This document shows, piece after piece, positions 35,492-46,415 of a DNA stretch of 64,000 nucleotides. The position numbers and the translations under genes were made by a program. The notes under the pieces are model-generated. The model saw only the letters and a list, made by a program, of their open reading frames with translations, made no database searches and was not told where the DNA came from. Source of the stretch: Caldalkalibacillus salinus (GTDB lineage: Bacteria; Bacillota; Bacilli; Caldalkalibacillales; JCM-10596); the NCBI RefSeq assembly GCF_016745835.1, contig NZ_JAERVL010000017.1:85813-149812 (forward strand). The letters are read 5' to 3'. Position 1 is the stretch's first letter. Every line of letters starts with the position of its first letter.

Positions 35492-37261
35492 ATGATGAAC
35501 ATTATTGTTAGCACACTAAATGCAAAATACATTCACACTTGCTTAGCTTTGCGATACCTCAAAAGCTATGCACAGCCAGAGTTTGAAGTGCAAATGAAAG
35601 AATTCACGATAAAAGATCCGGCTATGAATATCGTCACGGAGTTACACAGTCTTCAACCGGATATCATCGGATTTAGCTGTTACATTTGGAACATAGAGCA
35701 AACAATCCCTGTGATTCAGATGCTTAAAAAGGTCCATCCCGATTTAAAAATTGTACTGGGGGGTCCTGAGGTCTCGTACGATGTCGAGTACTGGTTTGAA
35801 CGCGTGCCAGAGATAGACTTTATCGTCGTGGGTGAAGGAGAAGACACGTTTAAGCAACTCTTACAGGAAGTGCAAAGTGAGCAGAAGTATCACATGGTCT
35901 TTGGTTTGGCTTATCGTCATAAGAACGGAGACGTCATCGTGAACCCGCCAAGGCCAAAACTAGACTTAAAAGAAGTGCCCTCTCCCTTTCGTTTTGAAGA
36001 AGATACACAACATCTCGCAAAGCGTATTACCTATATCGAAACCAGCCGAGGATGTCCCTTCAGCTGTCAGTTTTGTCTTTCCTCAATTGAGGTCGGCGTC
36101 CGGTACTTTGATATTGAGCGTATGAAAGAAGAGATTTTGTTCCTAATTGAAAACGGTGCCAAGCTCATCAAATTCGTCGATCGTACCTTCAACATTAAAC
36201 GCGACTATGCCATGGAGATGTTTGATTTCCTCATCAAAAACCACCAAGGATGTGTGTTTCAGTTTGAGATCACTGCTGACATCATGCGACCTGAAGTGAT
36301 CACATTTTTAAACGAGCACGCACCGCCTGGCGTCTTTCGATTTGAAATCGGGGTGCAATCAACGAATGATGCCACAAATGAACGGGTACAAAGAAAACAA
36401 AACTTCAAAAAACTCAAGCGCACAGTAGAAATGGTTCGAGACGGAGGAAAAATCACACAACATCTTGATTTAATTGCGGGTCTACCAGAAGAAAACTATG
36501 ATTCGTTCAGAAAAACGTTTAATGATGTCTTTACCCTCGGGCCTGAGGAGCTACAGTTAGGGTTTTTAAAGATGTTGAGAGGGACAGGCGTTCGCCTGAG
36601 AGCAGCTGAGCATGATTACGTCTATATGGACCAGGCTCCATATGAAATCTTAAGTAACAACGTCCTACCTTTTGAGGATATTGTTCGCATTAAGCGTGTA
36701 GAGGATGTGCTTGAGAAGTACTGGAATGACCACAGAATGGATCATACTATTCAATATATCACCCAACAGACCTTCTCCTCCCCCTTTGATTTCTTCCAAT
36801 CCTTTGGCGATTACTGGGAGGAAAAAGGTTGGTCCAAGATCGGTCATCAATTAGAGCATCTTTTTCAACGGCTAGACGACTTTCTTTTCACATCGAATGT
36901 ACCACAGTATGATTTTATCAAAAGCTTGATGAAGTACGATTTCTTTATGCACCATAAGCACAAGCCACGAAAAATATGGTGGCACCATGAGATGGATAAG
37001 AGCACAAGAAAACAACTGATCCGTGCCATATCTGAAAATCCTGAGCATTGTGCTCAAGGGTTACAGAGATTAGAGTTAAATGAACAAGCCTTGCAAAAAC
37101 ATACTATGATGGATATTATCCCTTATGATCTCGGTCAATATTTCAAAACGGGTCAAATTCAGCAAAGTGCCACTTGCCTGATGGTCTATTACAACCCTAA
37201 GACACAACAACCGACGTCTTTCTTCTTCCCTGTTTCAGAGCCTCTAATTGGAACAGCTTAG
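35492..37261 (+). CDS. B12-binding radical SAM protein (DUF4080)
   Basis: 589 residues. N-terminal cobalamin-binding-like domain (about 1-135, with IIGFSCYIWNIEQT, KIVLGGPEVSYD and FIVVGEGED), then a radical SAM core with the 4Fe-4S motif CPFSCQFC near 193-200 (ETSRGCPFSCQFCLSS) and the SAM segment IKFVDRTFN. The C-terminal 190 residues are the DUF4080 region. Such proteins are common in bacilli and clostridia; substrate unknown, methylthio or methyl transfer is possible. No partner gene is adjacent. The second ATG at 35495 is an equally good start. Confidence 0.9.
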   Translation: MMNIIVSTLNAKYIHTCLALRYLKSYAQPEFEVQMKEFTIKDPAMNIVTELHSLQPDIIGFSCYIWNIEQTIPVIQMLKKVHPDLKIVLGGPEVSYDVEYWFERVPEIDFIVVGEGEDTFKQLLQEVQSEQKYHMVFGLAYRHKNGDVIVNPPRPKLDLKEVPSPFRFEEDTQHLAKRITYIETSRGCPFSCQFCLSSIEVGVRYFDIERMKEEILFLIENGAKLIKFVDRTFNIKRDYAMEMFDFLIKNHQGCVFQFEITADIMRPEVITFLNEHAPPGVFRFEIGVQSTNDATNERVQRKQNFKKLKRTVEMVRDGGKITQHLDLIAGLPEENYDSFRKTFNDVFTLGPEELQLGFLKMLRGTGVRLRAAEHDYVYMDQAPYEILSNNVLPFEDIVRIKRVEDVLEKYWNDHRMDHTIQYITQQTFSSPFDFFQSFGDYWEEKGWSKIGHQLEHLFQRLDDFLFTSNVPQYDFIKSLMKYDFFMHHKHKPRKIWWHHEMDKSTRKQLIRAISENPEHCAQGLQRLELNEQALQKHTMMDIIPYDLGQYFKTGQIQQSATCLMVYYNPKTQQPTSFFFPVSEPLIGTA

Positions 37262-37302
37262 TTCGCAACGAGCAGTGACCGATCATCGTTCACATCACTA
37301 TA

Positions 37303-37338
37303 CAAAAAAGACAGCTATGCTATAGTAGCTGTCCTTTT
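37303..37338. terminator. Bidirectional terminator after the radical SAM gene
   Basis: GACAGCTA and TAGCTGTC pair, with AAAAAA on the left and TTTTG on the right. Confidence 0.85.
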
Positions 37339-37371
37339 GTGCTTGGTCATAAGTTTATGTACATATGTATA

Positions 37372-37404
37372 TAAAAAAGAGGCCTCCCATGGGGTCATGA
37401 GAGG
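37372..37404 (-). terminator. Terminator of the c-di-GMP riboswitch
   Basis: On the minus strand CCTCTCATG and CATGGGAGG pair (9 bp, one G-U) around a 4-nt loop, then CCTC and six T. It lies 20 nt beyond the aptamer. Confidence 0.85.
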
Positions 37405-37423
37405 TTACCAAAAACAATTCATT

Positions 37424-37512
37424 GTAGACGGCAACCTGGCAATCATAGTCTGTAATAGACCGTAGACCCATGGCTTTGCGACACTCCCTTTCGGAAGTTG
37501 TGCCCTTTTCAT
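37424..37512 (-). promoter_or_regulatory. Cyclic-di-GMP-I (GEMM) riboswitch aptamer, orphan
   Basis: On the minus strand the conserved GEMM-I blocks occur in order: AAGGGCACAAC, CCGAAAGG (GNRA-capped P2), GTCGCAAAGCCATGGGTCTA, a variable P3 and ATGATTGCCAGGTTGCCG. A terminator follows directly. No gene lies downstream on this strand: the radical SAM gene is convergent and its bidirectional terminator comes next. It lies 148 bp past the stop of the small PLDc_N gene. Possible own promoter: TATGAT at 37558-37563 without a good -35. Confidence 0.88.
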
Positions 37513-37565
37513 TTTGACATTAGAATGGGTATGGGTAATGGGATGGAGTCAATACTTATCATAAC

Positions 37566-37606
37566 CTATACTTTGTCTTTTGTATAGTCCTGTTTTTTCG
37601 ACAGGA
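37566..37606. other. Two adjacent small hairpins upstream of the orphan riboswitch
   Basis: CTATAC/GTATAG (37566-37587) and TCCTGT/ACAGGA (37588-37606) are back to back, between the PLDc_N gene and the riboswitch. Neither has a T tract on the minus strand, so a terminator is doubtful. Confidence 0.4.
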
Positions 37607-37659
37607 TCTGCCATTTTGTCGAGTACGTCTTTTTATACAGTTTGATTAAAATAATTTTA

Positions 37660-37875
37660 TCAATCATTTCGTATGATAAGATAAACGATTAATCCCAGTA
37701 CCGGAAACGCAATGGTCCCCACCAAAACAATGATGGCGAACTCTTTACTATTCCCTTTCCTTAATGAATCCCGATAGGCCCAAATGCTCGTCACAATGTT
37801 TAATATAAATAAAAATAAGAGGCCTATTAGAATACCACTGAACATCATGACCCCTGGAAAAAATTCATACATCAT
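37660..37875 (-). CDS. Small membrane protein with PLDc_N-like domain
   Basis: 71 residues from ATG 37875, about 10 nt after AGAGG; the frame stays open upstream but without a ribosome binding site. Two transmembrane helices with a short charged loop: IGLLFLFILNIVTSIWAYRDSLRKGNSKEFAIIVLVGTIAFPVLGLIVYLII. The layout resembles the N-terminal membrane domain of cardiolipin synthases found alone as small proteins. Function unknown. Confidence 0.65.
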   Translation of the reverse strand: MMYEFFPGVMMFSGILIGLLFLFILNIVTSIWAYRDSLRKGNSKEFAIIVLVGTIAFPVLGLIVYLIIRND

Positions 37876-38034
37876 TTTGTTTATTCCTCTCCTCTCCCTG
37901 AACGTACCATGTTTGCTATGTACACGACCAGATTCATGCACGACCTTATAAACATGTCACTCATCATTTTAGCACATTCAATACATCATACGTGCTCATC
38001 ACAGAAGAGTTTCAGTCACTTTGGTTAACATTCA

Positions 38035-38295
38035 TCAGAACAGTGGTAACTGGTCGAGATTATTTGACGGATCTCCATCCGCATTACTACGCAAATGGGG
38101 TGCTCCGTCCCTTCCTGTAAATACGTTTGCGCCTTGAATTTGTCCCTCCATGACCGCTTGTTGTGCATCTTTGTAATGCAATGTACGTCCCTGACTCGTT
38201 TTAAGTTCAACAATGTCGCCGTCCTCATTTTTTCGTACAGCAACAAAGTGTTCTTCTTGTCGATCCTGACCTGTGTTTCCTTGGTTTTGGTCCAA
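38035..38295 (-). CDS. DUF3892 family small protein
   Basis: About 86 residues if started at TTG 38295, which follows AAAGGAGGG by 7 nt; an ATG at 38328 is in frame with a weaker box. The domain is visible as FVAVRKNEDGDIVELKTSQGRTLHYKDAQQAVMEGQIQGANVFTGRDGAPHLRSNADG, a short beta-rich DUF3892 module common in bacilli. The N-terminus is Gln/Asn/Gly-rich. Function unknown. Confidence 0.8.
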   Translation of the reverse strand: MDQNQGNTGQDRQEEHFVAVRKNEDGDIVELKTSQGRTLHYKDAQQAVMEGQIQGANVFTGRDGAPHLRSNADGDPSNNLDQLPLF

Positions 38296-38454
38296 ACCTG
38301 AACCCTCCTTTGGTTTATATTTACGCATTATTGTACCCTTTTTTACTTATGTCATAAGTGATGGTTTGGTCTGCATATCTTTGGCGTTGCCACAGCGTGA
38401 ATGCAACGGGGCACATTGATTTAAACTAGGTCTAAACCGAAGGGGGTGACAAAC

Positions 38455-38724
38455 ATGACACGTAAAAGATTACTTGTACCTGAAGCACGCCAAGGCATGG
38501 ACCTGCTTAAGGCAAGGGTCATGAGAGAAAACGGGTATACCACGCAGTCTCCAGAACAGGTCAAGTATGAGGTAGCCCAAGAAAAGAATATCGCACTTAA
38601 GAAGGGGTATAATGGCCAGCTGACTTCAGCCGAGGCGGGCCAAGTAGGGGGGCCAATCGGTGGCCATATGGTAAAAGAACTCGTGCGAATGGCGCAGGAA
38701 AACATCGTTAAGGATAATCAATAA
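38455..38724 (+). CDS. Alpha/beta-type small acid-soluble spore protein, divergent
   Basis: 89 residues from ATG 38455, 5 nt after GGGGGTGA. LLVPEARQGMDLLKARV and KYEVAQEKNIAL, then GQLTSAEAGQVGGPIGGHMVKELVRMAQE match the two conserved helices and the Gly-rich turn of SASPs that coat spore DNA. There are about 15 extra residues (MRENGYTTQSPEQV) between the first helix and the GPR-cleavage region compared with B. subtilis SspA/B, and the cleavage motif is diverged. Probably a minor SASP subtype expressed in the forespore. Confidence 0.8.
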   Translation: MTRKRLLVPEARQGMDLLKARVMRENGYTTQSPEQVKYEVAQEKNIALKKGYNGQLTSAEAGQVGGPIGGHMVKELVRMAQENIVKDNQ

Positions 38725-38840
38725 TGGTTCGCGTCAAGTGCGGGGTAACCCTCCAGCACATCTCTTCATGTCGCACTTCTGCGTTCACCCAGCTTTTATC
38801 ATGGAAAGCAAAGCTGTTTAATGCAGCGTCTAAATCAATC

Positions 38841-38882
38841 AAAAAATCACCCTCCTGTTGGGGATGCCAACCGAAGGGTGAT
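38841..38882 (-). terminator. Intrinsic terminator after the third subtilase gene
   Basis: ATCACCCT/AGGGTGAT stem with an inner GTTGG/CCAAC stem; TTTTTT follows on the minus strand. Confidence 0.85.
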
Positions 38883-38917
38883 GGATTGCATTTCATGCTT
38901 GATGCTATTTATCTGAT

Positions 38918-40252
38918 TTAAGGTTGTTGGTTGAGTGCTTCGTACACATCGACTAAACCATGACCGAATGCTTCGTCATGCCCGTTCTTCCCTAAATCTT
39001 CAGCCGTTTGTTTCAAATGTGTGATCACTCTAGCTGGAGACGTCTCGGGGTATGCTGATTTAACCATACCCACTGCCGCCGTCACTTTTGGCGCAGCCAT
39101 ACTTGTCCCGATCGCCCATCCGTAGGATCCTTGCTCCACGGGTACTGTACTCAAGGCTTGCGCTTCTTCATCAATAAGAGATACATCTTCTTCTGGGTTA
39201 GGCCATTCCGGTCCTAAGTCACCACCTGGGGCACCCAAATCAACGTTTGAGGAGCCATAGTTGGAGTAATAGGCAAGTGTATCTCTATTAGTAGTTGAAG
39301 ACACGCTAATGACCCAAGGAATATCTGTAAAAGTATCAAAGAGTGGGCCATAGATTTTGCCCTCACCCGGTTCTGTATGAGAGGCCTTGCCTAAATCCAT
39401 AGCGCTATTACCATTTGCACCGACAATAATCATGCCTTTGTTCTGGGCGTACTTGACCGCTCTCTTAGCGGATTGATGAAGGAGACGAGATTGTTCGTCC
39501 GTCATCGTGCTATACGTACCTAGGCTTAAGTTAATGACATCCACCCCATCATCAGCGGCTGTTGTAATCGCATCTAAAATACCTGCCCAAGACATGCGGC
39601 CTTCACTGTTGGACACACGATAGGACGCTATACCTAACCCAGGACCGACCCCTTTGACACTGCCATTGGCCGCAATTGCACCTGCCACATGAGTCCCGTG
39701 CATACCACTATCGGTGTAGGCATCCTCTTCTGTCGCCTCTGGGAAAAAGGTTTTACCATATAATAAGTTGGGTTGTAAATCAGGGTGACTAAAATCAATC
39801 CCTGAATCTACCACACCGACAACGACGTCATGGTTTCCTTGATTGATGTCCCAAGCAGCACCATGAGCCGTGACACGCTGAATATCCCACTGATATTCTT
39901 CATATAGGTTAGCATCCTGATTGTCGTCAGTATTCAAATCTCTATCCGCTTGGATCCATGCGTCATGTGCACGAATATCAACATGGCGATTAGCCTGCTG
40001 TACGCCACTCATATTTTGCACATGTGTCATAAACTGCTCATCCGATGACTTAACATGTAAGACCCCAACTTCGCGAGCTTCGTAGATGATGTCGGCTCCT
40101 TGTGTGATATCATGAACGACCTCATCGTAAGAAGCGTTCTCCTTCACGAGTACGATGTATTCTTGTTCCTCTTCTCCTAAGGCCACACCTTGGTAGCCAA
40201 GTACTGTAAACGCGAGCGCCAGTACCAGACCGATCATCCAAAAACGTTTCAT
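38918..40252 (-). CDS. Secreted subtilisin-like serine protease (S8), third copy
   Basis: 444 residues. Signal peptide (about 1-26, ending near GVALG), short propeptide (about 30-98) and catalytic domain with Asp149 (VVDSGIDFSHPDL), His185 (GMHGTHVAG), Asn in VGANGNSA and Ser384 (GTSMAAPKV). It belongs to a different subgroup from the two related proteases at 8.8 and 24.2 kb. Position 2-3 after the Ser motif is PKV instead of the usual PHV, which is also seen in lantibiotic-leader-type and some wall proteases. ATG follows GGGGG by 6 nt. Confidence 0.9.
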   Translation of the reverse strand: MKRFWMIGLVLALAFTVLGYQGVALGEEEQEYIVLVKENASYDEVVHDITQGADIIYEAREVGVLHVKSSDEQFMTHVQNMSGVQQANRHVDIRAHDAWIQADRDLNTDDNQDANLYEEYQWDIQRVTAHGAAWDINQGNHDVVVGVVDSGIDFSHPDLQPNLLYGKTFFPEATEEDAYTDSGMHGTHVAGAIAANGSVKGVGPGLGIASYRVSNSEGRMSWAGILDAITTAADDGVDVINLSLGTYSTMTDEQSRLLHQSAKRAVKYAQNKGMIIVGANGNSAMDLGKASHTEPGEGKIYGPLFDTFTDIPWVISVSSTTNRDTLAYYSNYGSSNVDLGAPGGDLGPEWPNPEEDVSLIDEEAQALSTVPVEQGSYGWAIGTSMAAPKVTAAVGMVKSAYPETSPARVITHLKQTAEDLGKNGHDEAFGHGLVDVYEALNQQP

Positions 40253-40327
40253 ATTGTTTCCCCCTACATTTTTAATGATTGATATTGATTAACAAACCTG
40301 TTAAACATTGCTGATTAACACATACTC

Positions 40328-42733
40328 TTAGTGAAAAATAGCGTTAGATAGCCAACGGTATAGATAATCTGTATGATCTCTAAAACTAGGTTCTAAACCG
40401 ATGAGGGTGACATCTTGATCGTTATGCTTAACCACAACAGGTTGGCCTTGAGCCGCTTCTCGATTTCTCCAATGACCAGAAGCAAAGAAGTTCTCCTGAT
40501 CAGCATAACGGGCGACAATTGTGACATCACTTTGTTCAACGTCATTAAACCAAATCGGTCTATAAACAAAGCCGATGTCTTCAGCGTTATAGCCAGAGGA
40601 TAAGATGTCATCCTCAATGTCGAGATGGACAATCCCGTTACTATTCGCTTGTCCCAAAGAATAGGACACATCGGTAAGGTCGAGTTGAGCGGTTGCATGA
40701 GTCGCTAGTGCACCTACAGCAATATATTGACCACCGTCTTGTACAAAAGTATGGACATTGTCTTTAAATGCTTCAAATTGTTGCTCGTTCTCAAGACCAA
40801 ACGGCGCGTTCGCCTCAGAAAGGTTTGTGGAAATGAGTTGTGATGTGCCACTGTAAACAAATACGTCAAATTCACTTAAGATACCATTTGCCACTTCCCG
40901 CGGATGCAGCTCGGCCACACTAAAACCTAATCTTTCTAAAGCGAGTCTTGTACCGGCATGCGTTTGTTGTTTGTTCATACCGCCGTCTTCTAAGATAGCC
41001 ACACGCAGGGTCTCTAATCTATTCACATCTTCTGGTAATTCAGTTGTCTGAAGACGTAAACCTGCCTCGCTGACTGCTTGTTGCAATGATGAACCACGTT
41101 CGGCTTCAACATAGAACTGTCCTTTGTCATCCTTGTACACATCGATGCCTTGCATCAGTAGATCATTCACCAATTGAACGGATGCCACAGAATCGTTTGG
41201 AATCATATAAGGTCCCTTACCCTCTAAAGCTCCCTTCTCCTGTACTTGTTGAACAGGAGAAGTCTTGACATCAAATGAAGTCTGAATAGGGATGGCATCA
41301 AAACCCCATAAAAGAGGTAAGCTCCATGATGAAATATCATACATTGATGGCGCATCGTCGCTGATATCTTCCCCTTCCCACAGCATGGTGTTGATCAATC
41401 CCGCTTTCGCTTGTTGTAGACTGACAACGTACGTCCCTTGCGGATACGTTTGACCACCTGCCTCAAACGACTGTACGGCACGTTCGACCTGTATGTCATT
41501 ACGTATTAAGTGCTTGACAGCCTTATGGGTTACCGTTGGATCAGCGTCGTCTACAGGCAAGACGTAAGCTTCAGGGAAAAAGCCTTCAGGATGAGAAGGA
41601 TGGTCAAACTGAATGCCACGCTTGAACATTTCGATTTGGTCCACAAGCATGTCCTGTTTGTTCTCAGTGGCAAACTTTAACGCACCCATTGTCGCGTCAT
41701 ACGTCCAGCGTACACCGTCCCAATCGTTGGTTGGTGCTTCAAGTGTATAGCCGTATGCGCCATGGTACATGGCATACATGGGCGTAAATATCGGTGGATA
41801 ATCATCCCAGCCCGAGGAGCCATCTCGATAAGGGATATAAGAACCCGTCATTTCCTGATAATCTTGGCTTTCATAAGCGTCTCTGTGGCTTACGATTTCA
41901 GATTCCATCGCTTCTGCCTGATCCTCGGCCCACTTAATAAATAAATCATACTGATAGTTAGGGTTATGGGGTGGGGTACAAGGCTCGATGAGACCGAGTT
42001 GGCCTGGATACCAATCGGAATAATCAACATAACCGTGAAGATCTAAAAAGACCATCGGTTGCCACTCCGTTATTAAATCGACCATCTGTTGGGTCTCTGG
42101 CTGAGATTGCGTGATAAAGTCACGGTTCAGGTCTATGCCATTTCCATTAAAACGGGTGGCCATGACACGCCCGTCTGGATTTGCAACGACATTAAAGATA
42201 AGAATGTTATCCTCTAAGATATTCGTCGTCTCCACATCGTCATTAAATGCGAATCTTTCAATCAACTGGAGTACGGCGTCCGTGCCAACAAATTCCGTAC
42301 CATGAATAGAGCCGTTAATCATGACCGGGACTTTAAAATCCGGATTAGCGTCTACCCAATCCTGAGCTTTTTCAGGGTTATTGAACATTTGTTGTCTGAG
42401 TGCTTTATGTTTACCTAAACGTCCATTTTCACTAGGTTCTGAGATCGTCACTACGTACATTGGCCGCCCCTCGCTAGACGTCCCTCTTTCTTCTAGTTGT
42501 ACACGAGGACTTTGGGCGTATTGCTTTAACTTTTCTTCAATCTCTGAGTACTTGACGAAATCATAGTGTTCTGAGTTAAATGGACTTCTGTCAGCTTCCT
42601 CCTCGTTTATGTTGACATACTTCCAGGATGGTTGCTGATTCGGGGCTTGTCCCTGTTCAGCGACAACCGAAGGCAGTGAAGCTGTGCTAGCCAAGCCAAT
42701 GGCTAACATACTAGCGATGACTTGTTTTTTCAT
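40328..42733 (-). CDS. Secreted M14-family zinc metallocarboxypeptidase, large
   Basis: 801 residues from ATG 42733, just after GGGGGAGG. Signal peptide (QVIASMLAIGLASTASLPSVVA), then an M14 catalytic domain (about 55-370): zinc ligands in INGSIHGTEFVGTDA (HxxE) and FLDLHGY, substrate motifs VVANPDGRV and GIDLNRDF. The C-terminal 400 residues contain a glutamine-amidotransferase-like segment (RVAILEDGGMNKQQTHAGTRLALERLGF...FDVFVYSG) typical of large secreted M14 proteins in bacilli. Probably a nutrient-scavenging exopeptidase or peptidoglycan-peptide hydrolase. It lies 75 bp upstream of the S8 protease gene and may be cotranscribed with it. Confidence 0.88.
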   Translation of the reverse strand: MKKQVIASMLAIGLASTASLPSVVAEQGQAPNQQPSWKYVNINEEEADRSPFNSEHYDFVKYSEIEEKLKQYAQSPRVQLEERGTSSEGRPMYVVTISEPSENGRLGKHKALRQQMFNNPEKAQDWVDANPDFKVPVMINGSIHGTEFVGTDAVLQLIERFAFNDDVETTNILEDNILIFNVVANPDGRVMATRFNGNGIDLNRDFITQSQPETQQMVDLITEWQPMVFLDLHGYVDYSDWYPGQLGLIEPCTPPHNPNYQYDLFIKWAEDQAEAMESEIVSHRDAYESQDYQEMTGSYIPYRDGSSGWDDYPPIFTPMYAMYHGAYGYTLEAPTNDWDGVRWTYDATMGALKFATENKQDMLVDQIEMFKRGIQFDHPSHPEGFFPEAYVLPVDDADPTVTHKAVKHLIRNDIQVERAVQSFEAGGQTYPQGTYVVSLQQAKAGLINTMLWEGEDISDDAPSMYDISSWSLPLLWGFDAIPIQTSFDVKTSPVQQVQEKGALEGKGPYMIPNDSVASVQLVNDLLMQGIDVYKDDKGQFYVEAERGSSLQQAVSEAGLRLQTTELPEDVNRLETLRVAILEDGGMNKQQTHAGTRLALERLGFSVAELHPREVANGILSEFDVFVYSGTSQLISTNLSEANAPFGLENEQQFEAFKDNVHTFVQDGGQYIAVGALATHATAQLDLTDVSYSLGQANSNGIVHLDIEDDILSSGYNAEDIGFVYRPIWFNDVEQSDVTIVARYADQENFFASGHWRNREAAQGQPVVVKHNDQDVTLIGLEPSFRDHTDYLYRWLSNAIFH

Positions 42734-43072
42734 CTTTCCTCCCCCTTTAAAATGTTTTACATAGCTTTTTGTCCCGCGTGGCATGGTGTATGTACGTTCT
42801 TGGTCCATACTTCCATGCTCAACGTCTTGAGGTGGGTAATTATTTAGTAAAGTGAATAATTAGTCACTCTAAATCATTATATCAGAAACGGAATCGTTGT
42901 TGTTAAAAAATGTTGTGAATTGATCTGTCTACATCAGAAAACACTAATATAGCCCTATTCACTAGCGTGTCAATGGTTCTTTGTTACACTCATTTCTATT
43001 TTATATGATTTTTTTAGATAAGGGACGACAATCTACACATATATGTTGACATAAATCTTAGGAGGCATGAAT
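42734..43072. other. Divergent intergenic region between the M14 gene and pdaA
   Basis: About 340 bp, AT-rich. It holds the ribosome binding sites of both genes (GGGGGAGG near 42740, AGGAGG at 43060-43065). No clear sigma-A or sporulation promoter and no structured RNA was recognised. Confidence 0.5.
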
Positions 43073-43945
43073 ATGCACAGTATGAAAATAAAGCAAAACC
43101 AGCAAAACAAAAGCGATCAACACGAATTCATGAAAAAATATGTCTTGTTAGTCATTTTGATTCCTTTATTCCTGTTCTTAAGCCCTGGCTTCGAATCGGT
43201 TGGATATGCTCACTCGAACCAACCCATTAACTGGGGTTTTAAGAGAAGCACTGACCATCAACCACCTTCAGCAGGGCAAGAATATGAACAACTATTAGCG
43301 GAGCATAACGCTTTTTATCTAGGCGATACGGACAAAAAAGACATCTATCTTACATTTGACAATGGTTACGAAAATGGGTTCACAGACGACATTTTAGATG
43401 TACTAAAAGAAAAAGACGTACCAGCCACTTTTTTTGTCACAGGTCATTTTTTAAATGAACAGGCCCCTCTCATTAAACGTATGGTAAACGAAGGCCATAT
43501 CGTGGGTAACCATTCATGGGGGCACCCGAACTTCACAAAAATCAGTGATGAACGCGTAAGTGAAGAATTACGTAAAGTAGAGCAAAAGTTTGAAGCTATA
43601 ACAGGTATGAAAGGAATGAACTATCTTCGCCCGCCCCGAGGCGTCTTTAGTGAACGTACCCTCGCACTAGCAGACCAAGAAGGGTACATGAACGTATTCT
43701 GGTCTTTGGCCTATGTCGATTGGAAAACAGACCAACAAAAAGGCTGGAAGTATGCTCACGATCAGATTATGAAGCAAGTCCATCCGGGAGCTGTCGTTCT
43801 TCTTCATACGGTTTCCAGTGATAACGCAGAGGCCCTTGCACAGGTGATCGATGACATAAAAGCAGAGGGGTACGAGTTCAAAAGCTTGAACGACCTCGTC
43901 GTGGAAAAAGAGTTAGGCCTGAACAGTGATATTTTCAACCCATAA
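43073..43945 (+). CDS. pdaA: Polysaccharide deacetylase, PdaA-type (spore cortex muramic-delta-lactam synthesis)
   Basis: About 290 residues. Start ATG 43073, 7 nt after AGGAGG (ATG 43067 is 1 nt away). A signal/anchor segment (VLLVILIPLFLFLSPGF) precedes the NodB domain: LTFDNGYENGFTDDIL (catalytic Asp; the DNG variant is characteristic of PdaA), HSWGHPNF (zinc His), RPPRGVFS and VVLLHTVSSDNAEAL. The N-terminal INWGFKRSTDHQPPSAG also matches PdaA. It deacetylates muramic acid during cortex formation. Confidence 0.93.
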   Translation: MHSMKIKQNQQNKSDQHEFMKKYVLLVILIPLFLFLSPGFESVGYAHSNQPINWGFKRSTDHQPPSAGQEYEQLLAEHNAFYLGDTDKKDIYLTFDNGYENGFTDDILDVLKEKDVPATFFVTGHFLNEQAPLIKRMVNEGHIVGNHSWGHPNFTKISDERVSEELRKVEQKFEAITGMKGMNYLRPPRGVFSERTLALADQEGYMNVFWSLAYVDWKTDQQKGWKYAHDQIMKQVHPGAVVLLHTVSSDNAEALAQVIDDIKAEGYEFKSLNDLVVEKELGLNSDIFNP

Positions 43946-43946
43946 T

Positions 43947-43985
43947 TTAAAAGAAGGAGCTGCTCTGTAATCGCAACTCCTTCCA
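43947..43985. terminator. Bidirectional terminator between pdaA and hutG
   Basis: GAAGGAG/CTCCTTC stem; TTCTTTT follows on the minus strand, ATTTAAAA precedes it. Confidence 0.7.
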
Positions 43986-43989
43986 TCCA

Positions 43990-46324
<2,335 letters not shown>

Positions 46325-46415
46325 CTAAAAAATCAGCTATGATTAATCATAAACGTATCATCATGACAAGTAGAATCTTCGTATATTTTTCGTTTTAAAC
46401 TTTTATCTATCTAAT

